Assembly (NCBI GenBank): GCA_039794405.1
Contig: JBDIVL010000009.1
Coordinates: 1 to 64,000, forward strand
DNA length: 64,000 nt
Source of the DNA: JBDIVL01 sp039794405
GTDB taxonomy: Bacteria; Planctomycetota; Brocadiia; Brocadiales; Brocadiaceae
Reading direction: 5' to 3'
Shown: one piece after another, positions 8,665 through 16,791 of the stretch
Layout of the letters: each line of letters begins with the position of its first letter
How positions within the stretch are numbered: the first letter of the stretch is position 1
Translations under genes and position numbers: made by a program
Notes under the pieces: generated by a model
What the model was told of the DNA's origin: nothing
Databases searched by the model: none
What the model saw: the letters and a program-made list of their open reading frames with translations, nothing else

Positions 8665-9114
8665 CTAAATTAATACTATATCTTTTGCGCTCATAATACG
8701 TTCACAATAATGACACCTTAGCTTTATGGGGTTTTTGTTGATTACATGTAATTTAGATTCTATGTTATGGTGATTGCTAACACAATTCGGGTTGAAGCAT
8801 CTGACGATACCTTCAATAAGTTCAGGTACCGCAACCTTAAACTTCTTAACAACTTCATAATCCTTGATAATATTGACTGTTGCATTAGGTGCAATAAGGG
8901 CAATTTTATTTACCTCTTTTTTATCAATAATTTTCCCCCCGATCTTTATAATTCCTTTTTTCCCAAGAAGTTTGCTTGTTAGATTCATACCTACAAGCAC
9001 AACCTGTTCTTCATTGTGAATATTTAAGATATCAGCAACCTTTAAAGTGCTTTTGTTATCAATATGATCAATTACTGATCCATCTTTAATTGCAGATACG
9101 TCTAGATGTTTCAT
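8665..9114 (-). CDS. pyrI: Aspartate carbamoyltransferase regulatory subunit
   Basis: 149 residues, the usual length. It binds nucleotide effectors and holds the catalytic trimers together in the allosteric ATCase of pyrimidine synthesis. The allosteric domain starts VSAIKDGSVIDHIDNKSTLKV (cut here to its key part), and the C-terminal zinc domain keeps all four cysteines (CFNPNC and CHYC). It overlaps the pyrB stop by four bases (ATGA), indicating translational coupling in a pyrB-pyrI operon. Confidence 0.95.
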   Translation of the reverse strand: MKHLDVSAIKDGSVIDHIDNKSTLKVADILNIHNEEQVVLVGMNLTSKLLGKKGIIKIGGKIIDKKEVNKIALIAPNATVNIIKDYEVVKKFKVAVPELIEGIVRCFNPNCVSNHHNIESKLHVINKNPIKLRCHYCERIMSAKDIVLI

Positions 9115-10037
9115 TCCAGTACCCCTAAGACTGCTGCTAATATGGCCTTCCTTACTGGTACACCATTGCGTGCCTGGTGGAAATAGACGGCAAAACTGGT
9201 TTTGTCCAAACTTCCATCCATTTCATCAACCCGTGGTAAAGGATGCAATATTTTTAAGTCATTTTTAATTCCTAATTCCTCAAGCATTGCTTTACTGAGC
9301 CTGTATATTCCACGGACCTTTTCGAATTCAACTGGATCAGCGAATCGTTCCTTTTGTATTCTCGTACAATAAATTACATCTAATTTTTTGCTTATGCCTG
9401 CGAGTGATTCATTCTCATGGCATCTAACCTTTCGATCCCTGAGTTCTTCCATACAGTCTCTTGGCATTCGTAAACTGGCTGGTGAGATAAAGAACATTTC
9501 GGTAGCAAAATATGATAAAGCATAGGCAAGAGAATGTACCGTCCTGCCATATTTTAGATCACCTAAAAATCCAATAGTAAGTCCTTCCAGTGTCCCCTTT
9601 GTCTTCTGAATTGTATAGAGATCCAAAAATGTTTGTGTTGGATGCTGGTTTGCACCGTCCCCTGCGTTAATTATTGGTATGTCAACAACATCAGCTGCTA
9701 ACTGTGCAGAGCCCTCAAGGTAATGCCTCAAGACGACAATGTCGCAATATCCTTCTATGGTTTTTATAGAATCGCTCAAGGATTCCCCCTTGGCTGCAGA
9801 CGTAATACCCGGCTCCGAGAAGCCAATTACCAGTCCTCCCAGGCGTTTCATGGCTGATTCAAAGCTCAATCTCGTCCTCGTTGATGGCTCAAAGAACAAT
9901 GAGGCTAGTACCTTGCCCTTAAGTATATCCGAATAATCGGCCTGCTCCATTTGCCTTGCTAAATCAAGGATATACAATAACTCTTCTTTATGAAAATGTC
10001 GGATAGAAATAATATCTCTTTGCTTAAAGCTTCCCAT
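9111..10037 (-). CDS. pyrB: Aspartate carbamoyltransferase catalytic subunit
   Basis: Transfers the carbamoyl group to aspartate, the first committed step of UMP synthesis. I choose ATG 10037 (308 residues, AGGG six bases upstream) over the longer frame from 10112. Seen: carbamoyl-phosphate loop FFEPSTRTRLSFE, the H-P-x-Q motif in ANQHPTQTFLDLY, and HPLPRVDEM near the C-terminus. It is followed by pyrI with a four-base overlap. Confidence 0.95.
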   Translation of the reverse strand: MGSFKQRDIISIRHFHKEELLYILDLARQMEQADYSDILKGKVLASLFFEPSTRTRLSFESAMKRLGGLVIGFSEPGITSAAKGESLSDSIKTIEGYCDIVVLRHYLEGSAQLAADVVDIPIINAGDGANQHPTQTFLDLYTIQKTKGTLEGLTIGFLGDLKYGRTVHSLAYALSYFATEMFFISPASLRMPRDCMEELRDRKVRCHENESLAGISKKLDVIYCTRIQKERFADPVEFEKVRGIYRLSKAMLEELGIKNDLKILHPLPRVDEMDGSLDKTSFAVYFHQARNGVPVRKAILAAVLGVLE

Positions 10038-10178
10038 ATTTTCCCTACCGAACATATATGTAAAACCAAATAAAAATGAAGATTTCGAAATAATCTTAAC
10101 AAGCATTTTCAAACATTACAAGGAAAATTAGCGATGAGCAAAGGGCGTAAGATTATCCCGTATCGTTTACAAATTCTA

Positions 10179-10208
10179 TTGACAATGAACAAATGCATTC
10201 GTTATAGT
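10179..10208 (+). promoter_or_regulatory. Promoter of hom
   Basis: A perfect TTGACA at 10179-10184 and TATAGT at 10203-10208 with 18-base spacing, about 56 bases before the hom start codon. The gap lies between divergent pyrB and hom. Confidence 0.6.
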
Positions 10209-10263
10209 AAATTTTCTTTGTTTTGAACATCTTACGTTCTTTCAAATCATAGGGATAAAATTT

Positions 10264-11559
10264 ATGAAGACATTTCGTATTGGCCTTGTAGGTATGGGGA
10301 CAGTAGGAACGGGCGTTACAAAAATTCTTTTGGAAAAAAATTCTCCCCTCTTTGAAAAACTCGATTGTGTACCTGTTTTAAAGGGCATCGCCGATCGCAA
10401 TCCTGATACAAAAAAGAAATTAAATTTACCATCGCATGTTCTCTTTACTGATAATGCAGAGGTATTATTAAATGATCCAGATATTCAGATTATCGTAGAA
10501 CTTATTGGCGGTTTACATCCTGCAAAAGAGATTATCCTAACTGCCCTTGAAAAAGGTAAAGATGTCGTAACGGCAAATAAAATGCTTTTAGCCCTTCACG
10601 GTTCAGAACTTTTTCATAAGGCACGAAAGCATGGTAAGAGCATCTCTTTTGAAGCAAGTGTTGGAGGTGGTATACCTATTATTGCCGCATTGAGGGATGG
10701 TTTTATAGCAAATAGGATTGAAACTATTTTTGGTATCGTAAATGGTACGACGAATTATATTTTAACAAAAATGACCAGAGAGGATGTAAAATATAGCGAT
10801 GCCCTTGCAGAAGCACAAAAAATGGGTTATGCAGAAAAAGACCCTACTATGGATGTGGAAGGGATAGATTCATCTCACAAACTCGCTATCTTAGCAAGAA
10901 TTGGTTTTGGTGTTGACTTTGATTACCAATCAATTTATCACGAAGGCATTCGTGGGATTGATTTATCTGATATATGGTATGCCCATGAATTGGGGTATAC
11001 TTTGAAACTTCTGGCGATTGCAAAAAAGGCAGGGAACACCATTGAACTGCGTGTCCATCCAACACTTCTTCCCCATGATCACCCTCTTTCCTCGGTACAT
11101 GGTGTTTTCAATGCCATCTGTATCAACGGGAGTGCCGTAGGGGAGACCATGCTTTATGGCAGGGGGGCTGGTGAGATGCCGACCGCAAGTGCTGTAGTTG
11201 CAGATATTGTGGATGTAGGGCTTGGAAGAGCAGGTATTACGTTTCATGCCATGAAAACTTTTTCTGAGTGCTGTGAACGTATTCCCATTGCCGATATCCT
11301 ACGTATCAAAACACGTTATTATTTACGGTTCTCTGTTATAGATAAACCTGGCGTGCTTGCGGGGATATCAGGTATTTTGGGAAATTATAAGATCAGTATC
11401 GCTTCAGTTATACAACATAAAGCAAAGGAAAACGGCTATGTTCCCCTCGTGATGATGACACATCTTGCAGAAGAGGGCAACTTGCAGAAGGCCCTTACTG
11501 AGATTAAACGATTAGAGGTAATAAAGGATCATACAAAACTTTTACGGGTAGAAGAATAA
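10264..11559 (+). CDS. hom: Homoserine dehydrogenase
   Basis: 431 residues. Reduces aspartate semialdehyde to homoserine in threonine/methionine synthesis. Seen: N-terminal NAD(P) Rossmann motif GLVGMGTVGTGV, the catalytic region KGKDVVTANKMLLA, GIVNGTTNYIL, AEKDPTMDVEGIDSSHKLAILA, and a C-terminal ACT domain (about residue 350 on, VIDKPGVLAGISGILG) that usually gives threonine feedback control. It is followed, after 249 bases, by an apgM-type gene, a pairing known in bacteria lacking a standard homoserine kinase gene. Confidence 0.95.
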   Translation: MKTFRIGLVGMGTVGTGVTKILLEKNSPLFEKLDCVPVLKGIADRNPDTKKKLNLPSHVLFTDNAEVLLNDPDIQIIVELIGGLHPAKEIILTALEKGKDVVTANKMLLALHGSELFHKARKHGKSISFEASVGGGIPIIAALRDGFIANRIETIFGIVNGTTNYILTKMTREDVKYSDALAEAQKMGYAEKDPTMDVEGIDSSHKLAILARIGFGVDFDYQSIYHEGIRGIDLSDIWYAHELGYTLKLLAIAKKAGNTIELRVHPTLLPHDHPLSSVHGVFNAICINGSAVGETMLYGRGAGEMPTASAVVADIVDVGLGRAGITFHAMKTFSECCERIPIADILRIKTRYYLRFSVIDKPGVLAGISGILGNYKISIASVIQHKAKENGYVPLVMMTHLAEEGNLQKALTEIKRLEVIKDHTKLLRVEE

Positions 11560-11797
11560 TATGTAAAAAACACCAAATAATAAATTCCGCGTATTTAGAA
11601 TTTATTTGAATTTGTAATTCGAGATTTGTAAATTCAAATCCTGGCGCAGCGTAGCCGCAACCAAAGACAACCACCCCTCTTTCCCTTTCTTTACAAAGAG
11701 GGAATAAAGGGAAGGTAAGAAACTTACAAAAACTTGCCTTCGTGAAAACGGGGAATGGGGAAAAGAAGTTTGTACAGATGAATACTATATATAACCT

Positions 11798-11804
11798 AAG
11801 GAGG
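11798..11804 (+). promoter_or_regulatory. Ribosome binding site that fixes a TTG start
   Basis: AAGGAGG lies four bases before TTG 11809. No ATG or GTG in this frame is better placed, so the downstream gene most likely starts with TTG. Confidence 0.7.
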
Positions 11805-11808
11805 ATTC

Positions 11809-13002
11809 TTGAAGTACTGTATCATTATTCCTGATGGTATGGCTGATTATCCTGTAGATAAACTGAACGGCAGAACACCTGTGGAAGCAGCCCGTACCCC
11901 ATATCTTGATTTTCTTGCACAAAATGGCCAATTAGGTACTGTTCGGACGATTCCAAGTGGATTTCCACCTGGAAGCGATGTGGCTAATCTTACCATAGTA
12001 GGTTATAGTCCTAAAGAATACTATTCGGGACGTGCACCATTAGAGGCTGCCAGTATTGGTATTAAGCTGGATAATGAGGATTGGGCATTCCGGTGTAACC
12101 TTGTTACTGCTAACGAAGATACCCTAGAGGACTTTTGTGCAGGGCATATAAAAACCGATGAAGCCAATGTTCTCGTGAAACTCCTGAATGAAAAATTGGG
12201 CAATGACATTATTCAGTTTTATACAGGAAAGAGTTACCGGCATATTATGGTATATAAAGGTACTCAAAAGATGGATGCCAAGTGTTTTCCACCCCATGAT
12301 ATTATGGGCCAGTCAATCAGAAAACATCTTCCAAGGGGGAATGGGAGTGAAATCCTTATTGATATTATGAGTCGTTCCCGCGTACTTCTTGCCAACCACG
12401 AGGTAAATAAGGTTCGTTTAGACTTGGAAGAGAACCCTGCGAATATGATCTGGTTGTGGGGACAGGGCCACCGCCCTTGTATGCCTACATTTCAAGAGCG
12501 ATTTCAGCTCACAGGTGCCGTTATTACTGCTGTAGATTTGATTAAGGGTGTTGCCTGCTATCTTGGATGGGATATCATACATGTACCAGGCACCACAGGT
12601 TATCTTGACACTAATTACACCAACAAGGGCCAGTATGCGATCGAGGCTTTGGAAAATCACGATGTTGTGCTTATCCACATTGAGGCACCCGATGAAGCCG
12701 GACACGAGGGCAAAGTTCATGAGAAGATAACAGCCATTGAACAGATAGACAACAAGATAATAGGTCCCGTTCTTGCTGCGAAGGATAAATTCTGTGATCT
12801 GCGTATAATGGTCCTTCCAGACCACTATACGCCTATTGTTAAACGAACCCATACCCCGGAACCTGTTCCTTTTGTCGCGTATGGTACCGGTATAGAGAAA
12901 GGAGTAGGCCTTCCGTATACCGAGGCTAATGCCAATGTTTCTGGTCTCTACATAAAGGAAGGACATCAATTAATCGAGAACCTAATCTCAGGTTCTTTCT
13001 GA
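11809..13002 (+). CDS. apgM-family protein: putative homoserine kinase analogue or cofactor-independent phosphoglycerate mutase
   Basis: 397 residues, TTG start. It belongs to the archaeal-type metal-dependent phosphoglycerate mutase family (alkaline phosphatase superfamily): IIPDGMADYPVDKL at the N-terminus with the metal Asp, PPGSDVANLTIVGY with the catalytic Ser, EAPDEAGHEG and LPDHYTPIVKRTHTPEPVPF near the C-terminus supplying metal ligands. In many bacteria this family sits beside hom and threonine synthase and is annotated as a predicted functional analogue of homoserine kinase. The adjacent hom supports that reading here; glycolytic mutase activity remains possible. Confidence 0.8.
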   Translation: MKYCIIIPDGMADYPVDKLNGRTPVEAARTPYLDFLAQNGQLGTVRTIPSGFPPGSDVANLTIVGYSPKEYYSGRAPLEAASIGIKLDNEDWAFRCNLVTANEDTLEDFCAGHIKTDEANVLVKLLNEKLGNDIIQFYTGKSYRHIMVYKGTQKMDAKCFPPHDIMGQSIRKHLPRGNGSEILIDIMSRSRVLLANHEVNKVRLDLEENPANMIWLWGQGHRPCMPTFQERFQLTGAVITAVDLIKGVACYLGWDIIHVPGTTGYLDTNYTNKGQYAIEALENHDVVLIHIEAPDEAGHEGKVHEKITAIEQIDNKIIGPVLAAKDKFCDLRIMVLPDHYTPIVKRTHTPEPVPFVAYGTGIEKGVGLPYTEANANVSGLYIKEGHQLIENLISGSF

Positions 13003-13046
13003 GAGTTGCAAGACTTAAAAACTTGTCATAAAAACTTTATAATAGG

Positions 13047-13150
13047 TTTATCTTTACTGATGAGTTAAATTTTCGATGTATGATGCACGATATCTCTTGC
13101 ATCATACATCATGCATCTTGTTTTTATCAGTCTGAAGCCCTGCCTCGCGA
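13047..13150. repeat. Dispersed repeat with conserved ends, copy 1
   Basis: Left end TTTATCTTTACTGATGAG and right end AGTCTGAAGCCCTGCCTCGC. The same two ends flank different cores at 25101-25232 and 62349-62513. The core here is a palindrome-like run of TGATGCA/TGCATCA words. Confidence 0.5.
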
Positions 13151-13157
13151 TTTGATA

Positions 13158-13250
13158 TTACGCATGTTCATGTTTTCTTCTGCGTCTTTTTAAAAGATAT
13201 TTTTTCCTGTTTAGTCTGTGTTTTTTCTTTCCACTAAATCCGTTCGCCAT
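13158..13250 (-). CDS. 30-residue very basic protein with a strong ribosome site (ribosomal-type candidate)
   Basis: A short frame starting ATG at 13250, preceded by GGAGG at ideal distance, ending TAA at 13158. The peptide is MANGFSGKKKHRLNRKKY followed by LLKRRRRKHEHA: 16 of 30 residues are Lys, Arg or His. This composition and size are typical of the smallest ribosomal proteins. It weakly resembles the short KKRxHRK-type proteins with an AURKAIP1/COX24-like motif, but I cannot assign it. It stands alone, facing away from the apgM gene and converging with it. Confidence 0.55.
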   Translation of the reverse strand: MANGFSGKKKHRLNRKKYLLKRRRRKHEHA

Positions 13251-13344
13251 ATAATCCTCCAATATAGTTTAAAATATAATTCAAACTATGCAATATTACC
13301 AATAATATAAGTAAAATTCAATATAAATAGGATGGTCACTCAAC

Positions 13345-13530
13345 TTAATTTTGAGCAATTACCAAATTCCCCAAAAACATCGTGAATAATTTCTCGTCTA
13401 TCCTCACGAAGCAGGGATTACACCTGCCAGAAAGTGTAATAAAGAGGCCGGAACCATCCTCTCCTTTTTGGAGGATGACGGTGCCATTGGGAACGATCTC
13501 TTTTATCAGTAAGATCGATTTAACAATACC
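13345..13530 (-). pseudogene. Degenerate cyclic-nucleotide-binding (CRP-type) domain fragment
   Basis: An open stretch of about 61 codons between two stops has no ATG, GTG or TTG before the recognisable part. It reads EIVPNGTVILQKGEDGSG followed by LFITLSGR, which matches the start of cNMP-binding domains (hydrophobic-PxG-x-I-xx-G-x-G-xx-hydrophobic-xx-SG). After that the match fades. I take it as a remnant of a lost gene; chance similarity is possible. Confidence 0.35.
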
Positions 13531-13632
13531 TTATATGTGCTAAAAAAAGTTTGCATCTTATTAAATCCTTTGTTACCATTACTTTGGTGTTCTATATTCT
13601 ACAACATACTCATTTTATGAGGTATAAGTAAT

Positions 13633-14880
13633 ATGGCTAAAAAGGCCAACGGAGACAAAATGGGTTGCTCCTTTTGTGGGAGAAACTATGAGGCTGTAAG
13701 CCGTTTAATCCAGGGAAACACAAATATTTTCATATGCAACGAGTGTGTAGAGGCTTGCCACATGCTTCTCAAAAAAGACCAAAAGCATGTTCCGGTTAAA
13801 CCTTTAGGGAAAGTACATATCCCTGAACAAATCAAAGCAACGTTAGATGAATATATTATAGGGCAGGAGAGAGCGAAAAAGACGCTTGCTGTTGCAGTTT
13901 ACAACCATTATAAGCGTCTCATAACATCCTCCAGTGATGAAGGGGTTGAAGTAGAGAAGAGTAATATATTACTCATCGGTACTACTGGTTCCGGAAAGAC
14001 TCTTTTGGCGCGTACCCTTGCAAAGATACTTGATGTTCCATTCGCAATTGCAGATGCGACTACTCTTACTGAAGCTGGTTATGTGGGGGAAGATGTAGAG
14101 AACGTATTGTTAGCCCTGCTTAGGAATGCGGATTTTAACCTCCAGCGAGCTCAGCAGGGGATTATTTATATTGATGAAATTGACAAAATTGCAAGAAAAA
14201 GCGCTAATCCCTCCATCACACGAGATGTCTCTGGTGAAGGTGTTCAGCAGGCGTTATTGAAGATGCTGGAAGGTACTGTGGCAAACATACCTCCTCAGGG
14301 TGGAAGAAAACATCCTGAACAACAGTACATTCAAATGAATACAAAAGACATCCTCTTTATCTGTGGAGGCACTTTTACCGGGATAGAAGAGATTATTAGG
14401 AGAAGGATCGGAAAAAGAAATATTGGATTTGATGCCCAAAATCGAGACAACGATAACAGTAACGAATCCCTTGGTGACGTTCTGAGCAGAGTAGAAGTTG
14501 ATGATATTATTAATTTTGGAATGATCGTAGAATTTGTGGGGCGGCTTCCCATTATCGCTCCTTTAATGCCACTTACACAAGAGGATCTGATCAAAGTTAT
14601 GGTAGAACCCAAGAATGCCATCGTCAAACAATATCAAAAATTCTTTGAGATGGAAGATGCAAAATTGGAATTTTCCCATGAGGCATTGGTGGAGATCAGT
14701 AAAATTGCGCATGAAAGAAGGACTGGTGCAAGGGCCTTAAGATCAATATTTGAGAGCTTCATGCTTGACGCAATGTACCATTTACCTTCTAACAAAGGGG
14801 ACTCCTCGTTCTTAGTTACGCCTGCAGTTGTACGTGGTGAAACACCATTATTGGCACAAAAATACAGGAAAATTGCTTAA
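13633..14880 (+). CDS. clpX: ATP-dependent Clp protease ATP-binding subunit ClpX
   Basis: 415 residues. Hexameric AAA+ unfoldase feeding substrates to ClpP. Seen: N-terminal C4 zinc domain (Cys12, Cys15, Cys35, Cys38), GQERAKKTLAVAVYNHYKR, Walker A GTTGSGKT (about 116-123), pore-type GYVGEDVEN, Walker B IIYIDEIDKIA, sensor and RxxR region, and the ClpP-contacting IGF loop (RNIGF). clpP is not adjacent in this window, unlike the common clpP-clpX order. Confidence 0.97.
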   Translation: MAKKANGDKMGCSFCGRNYEAVSRLIQGNTNIFICNECVEACHMLLKKDQKHVPVKPLGKVHIPEQIKATLDEYIIGQERAKKTLAVAVYNHYKRLITSSSDEGVEVEKSNILLIGTTGSGKTLLARTLAKILDVPFAIADATTLTEAGYVGEDVENVLLALLRNADFNLQRAQQGIIYIDEIDKIARKSANPSITRDVSGEGVQQALLKMLEGTVANIPPQGGRKHPEQQYIQMNTKDILFICGGTFTGIEEIIRRRIGKRNIGFDAQNRDNDNSNESLGDVLSRVEVDDIINFGMIVEFVGRLPIIAPLMPLTQEDLIKVMVEPKNAIVKQYQKFFEMEDAKLEFSHEALVEISKIAHERRTGARALRSIFESFMLDAMYHLPSNKGDSSFLVTPAVVRGETPLLAQKYRKIA

Positions 14881-15105
14881 TTCAACGTAACTGCGACCAA
14901 TCGAAAAGTTGTAAGATTTAAATTTATCATATAGGAATTTCAAAGTTATGGTTATAAGGCAAAGAGCCTCTTCACCCTATATTTGACTTAAAACTTTCAA
15001 CTTACAATTGATATCGTCCGCACTCGCAAACATCTCCTGTGACCAGAATTTGGATATCCGAAAAATCCCCGATTTGTTCTTATTAAAAAACTAATCGCTG
15101 AACGC

Positions 15106-16695
15106 TTATCTTGCTACTAAGGCAAGTCTTTTTAACTCAACCATAGCCTCTTCTTTTTTCCCCAGCTTATCGTAAAGCAGTGCGAGGTTTTTATGAATGA
15201 TAGGATTAAAAGGATTGGTATGATTAGCTCGTGACAGGATCTCTATGGCTGCGTCATATTTACCTTCTCTCTGATAAAGTTCACCGAGGGAGATGTAGGT
15301 AGTAGTATATTCCGGATAATACCCAAGGGCGGTTTCCAGGATTTCTTTAGCCTTATGATATTGTGTATCCATGATATAGGCCATTGCTAATTTATTCTGA
15401 ATTTGTGGGGAGATAGTACCGGCCTTTTTAAATGCCTTTTCATATTCAACAATAGCTGCGCTATGTAATCCCTCCCTGCGTAAAAGATCGCCCAGAATAG
15501 CGTATTTCCTGGCATCTTTTACCTCTATATCCGCAATGCTTTCTACATCATCTATGATTGTTGATGACTCCTTAAGCTGTGTAGGGAGTACTTGAATACC
15601 ATGTACCCTTTTGAGCTTCTTCTGTTTCAGGTCCTGTAACCAGTTCTTTTCAAATTCACCAAATGGAATTCCTGTTACCGATGACACTGCATCTTCTGTT
15701 GCCTTCCCGTTTTTAATGCCATCCAGAATGGATGTAAGGAAAGGATAACCGCCCTGGTTATAGAGATAGTTAATTACGGTAAATACTTCGGCAAAGGCAA
15801 GGGCTGTATCCTCTTTCTTTTTTAATTTCGCAAGAGAGGGATGCATTTGCTCAAATGTGATAAAGTAATCTTTTTCTACCGCCTCCGCAAGCAGACTTTC
15901 TAGAGAAGTGGGAAGTGCAGGCGGTGTATTCTCAAGCCAGCGTTTTTCTTCATACTTGGCAATACCCTCATGAAGCCAAATCGGTACCCGATTATACGCC
16001 TTTTTCATTATTACATAATGTACATACTCATGGGTGAGCGTATCCAGCCATTGGTATCCCCTTGGCTGGATACGTGGGCTCGTGATAATTACACGATTAA
16101 ATAAGCAGATCGCTACAGTACCGGAGGTCTCTATCTCTTCTTTTGATAGTGTTGAGATTGTACAAAAGCTTTCTGCATCAGGAAATACTTCAACAAGAAT
16201 AGGTTCTCTTGGGAAGTAATTCAGATCATTTCCAATGGCATGATAAGCCTTTTCAAGCGTATCTACAGCATAATCGGCTAAAATGGCATCTTTTTCTTCC
16301 ATATATCGGAATAAAAAGTGTTCAGTTTGTATCTCTTTAAACTTGCTTGCCGTTTGATAGGTTTTATTTACAAAATCATAAAAATTCTGTCCTCTTTGTG
16401 CAAGATCAGGTTCTTTTAGTGCTTCTTTTAAAAAAGACAATGATTCTTTGTAGTTCCCTTCGTAGAAACGCACTTCGCCGATAAAGAAAGATACATAGGG
16501 GTTATCCGGGGAAGCCGAAAGTAATCTATCGGCAACCAAAGAGGCTTCTTTGATCTGCCAGGTATTCAGACATTCCTCTCCATAGGTTATTTCACCGATA
16601 ACATCGAAGAATTTTTCTTCATGGGCAAAAACTGTAAGTCCAGGTAAAATCAAGGTTACAAAGGTAACTATGAGCAAAATAACGATTTTTTTCAA
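15106..16695 (-). CDS. Secreted TPR protein with a gluzincin (peptidase MA-like) domain
   Basis: 529 residues. A signal peptide is followed by TPR-like helices. A metallopeptidase core contains THEYVHYVI with HExxH zinc ligands, then WLHEGIAKYEE, whose Glu would be the third ligand. Four C-terminal TPR units follow (AILGDLLRREGLHSAAIVEY, ...YDAAIEILSRANHTNP). Proteins with this order are common in planctomycetes and Nitrospirae and are annotated as peptidase MA family. Probably periplasmic. It lies 96 bases downstream of the DUF4175 gene and could share its transcript. Confidence 0.8.
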   Translation of the reverse strand: MKKIVILLIVTFVTLILPGLTVFAHEEKFFDVIGEITYGEECLNTWQIKEASLVADRLLSASPDNPYVSFFIGEVRFYEGNYKESLSFLKEALKEPDLAQRGQNFYDFVNKTYQTASKFKEIQTEHFLFRYMEEKDAILADYAVDTLEKAYHAIGNDLNYFPREPILVEVFPDAESFCTISTLSKEEIETSGTVAICLFNRVIITSPRIQPRGYQWLDTLTHEYVHYVIMKKAYNRVPIWLHEGIAKYEEKRWLENTPPALPTSLESLLAEAVEKDYFITFEQMHPSLAKLKKKEDTALAFAEVFTVINYLYNQGGYPFLTSILDGIKNGKATEDAVSSVTGIPFGEFEKNWLQDLKQKKLKRVHGIQVLPTQLKESSTIIDDVESIADIEVKDARKYAILGDLLRREGLHSAAIVEYEKAFKKAGTISPQIQNKLAMAYIMDTQYHKAKEILETALGYYPEYTTTYISLGELYQREGKYDAAIEILSRANHTNPFNPIIHKNLALLYDKLGKKEEAMVELKRLALVAR

Positions 16696-16791
16696 AATTT
16701 AATCATCCTTGTAAATAGTGAATAACTGACAGTGAATAGTGGTTGATAACTAACTACTATTTCCCATTCACCATCAACTATCATGACAGTG

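Noticed and set aside
13021..13130. CRISPR-like repetition of TGATGCA/TGCATCA words
   Set aside because: The words form an irregular palindrome inside a dispersed repeat; there is no regular spacing or unique spacers.
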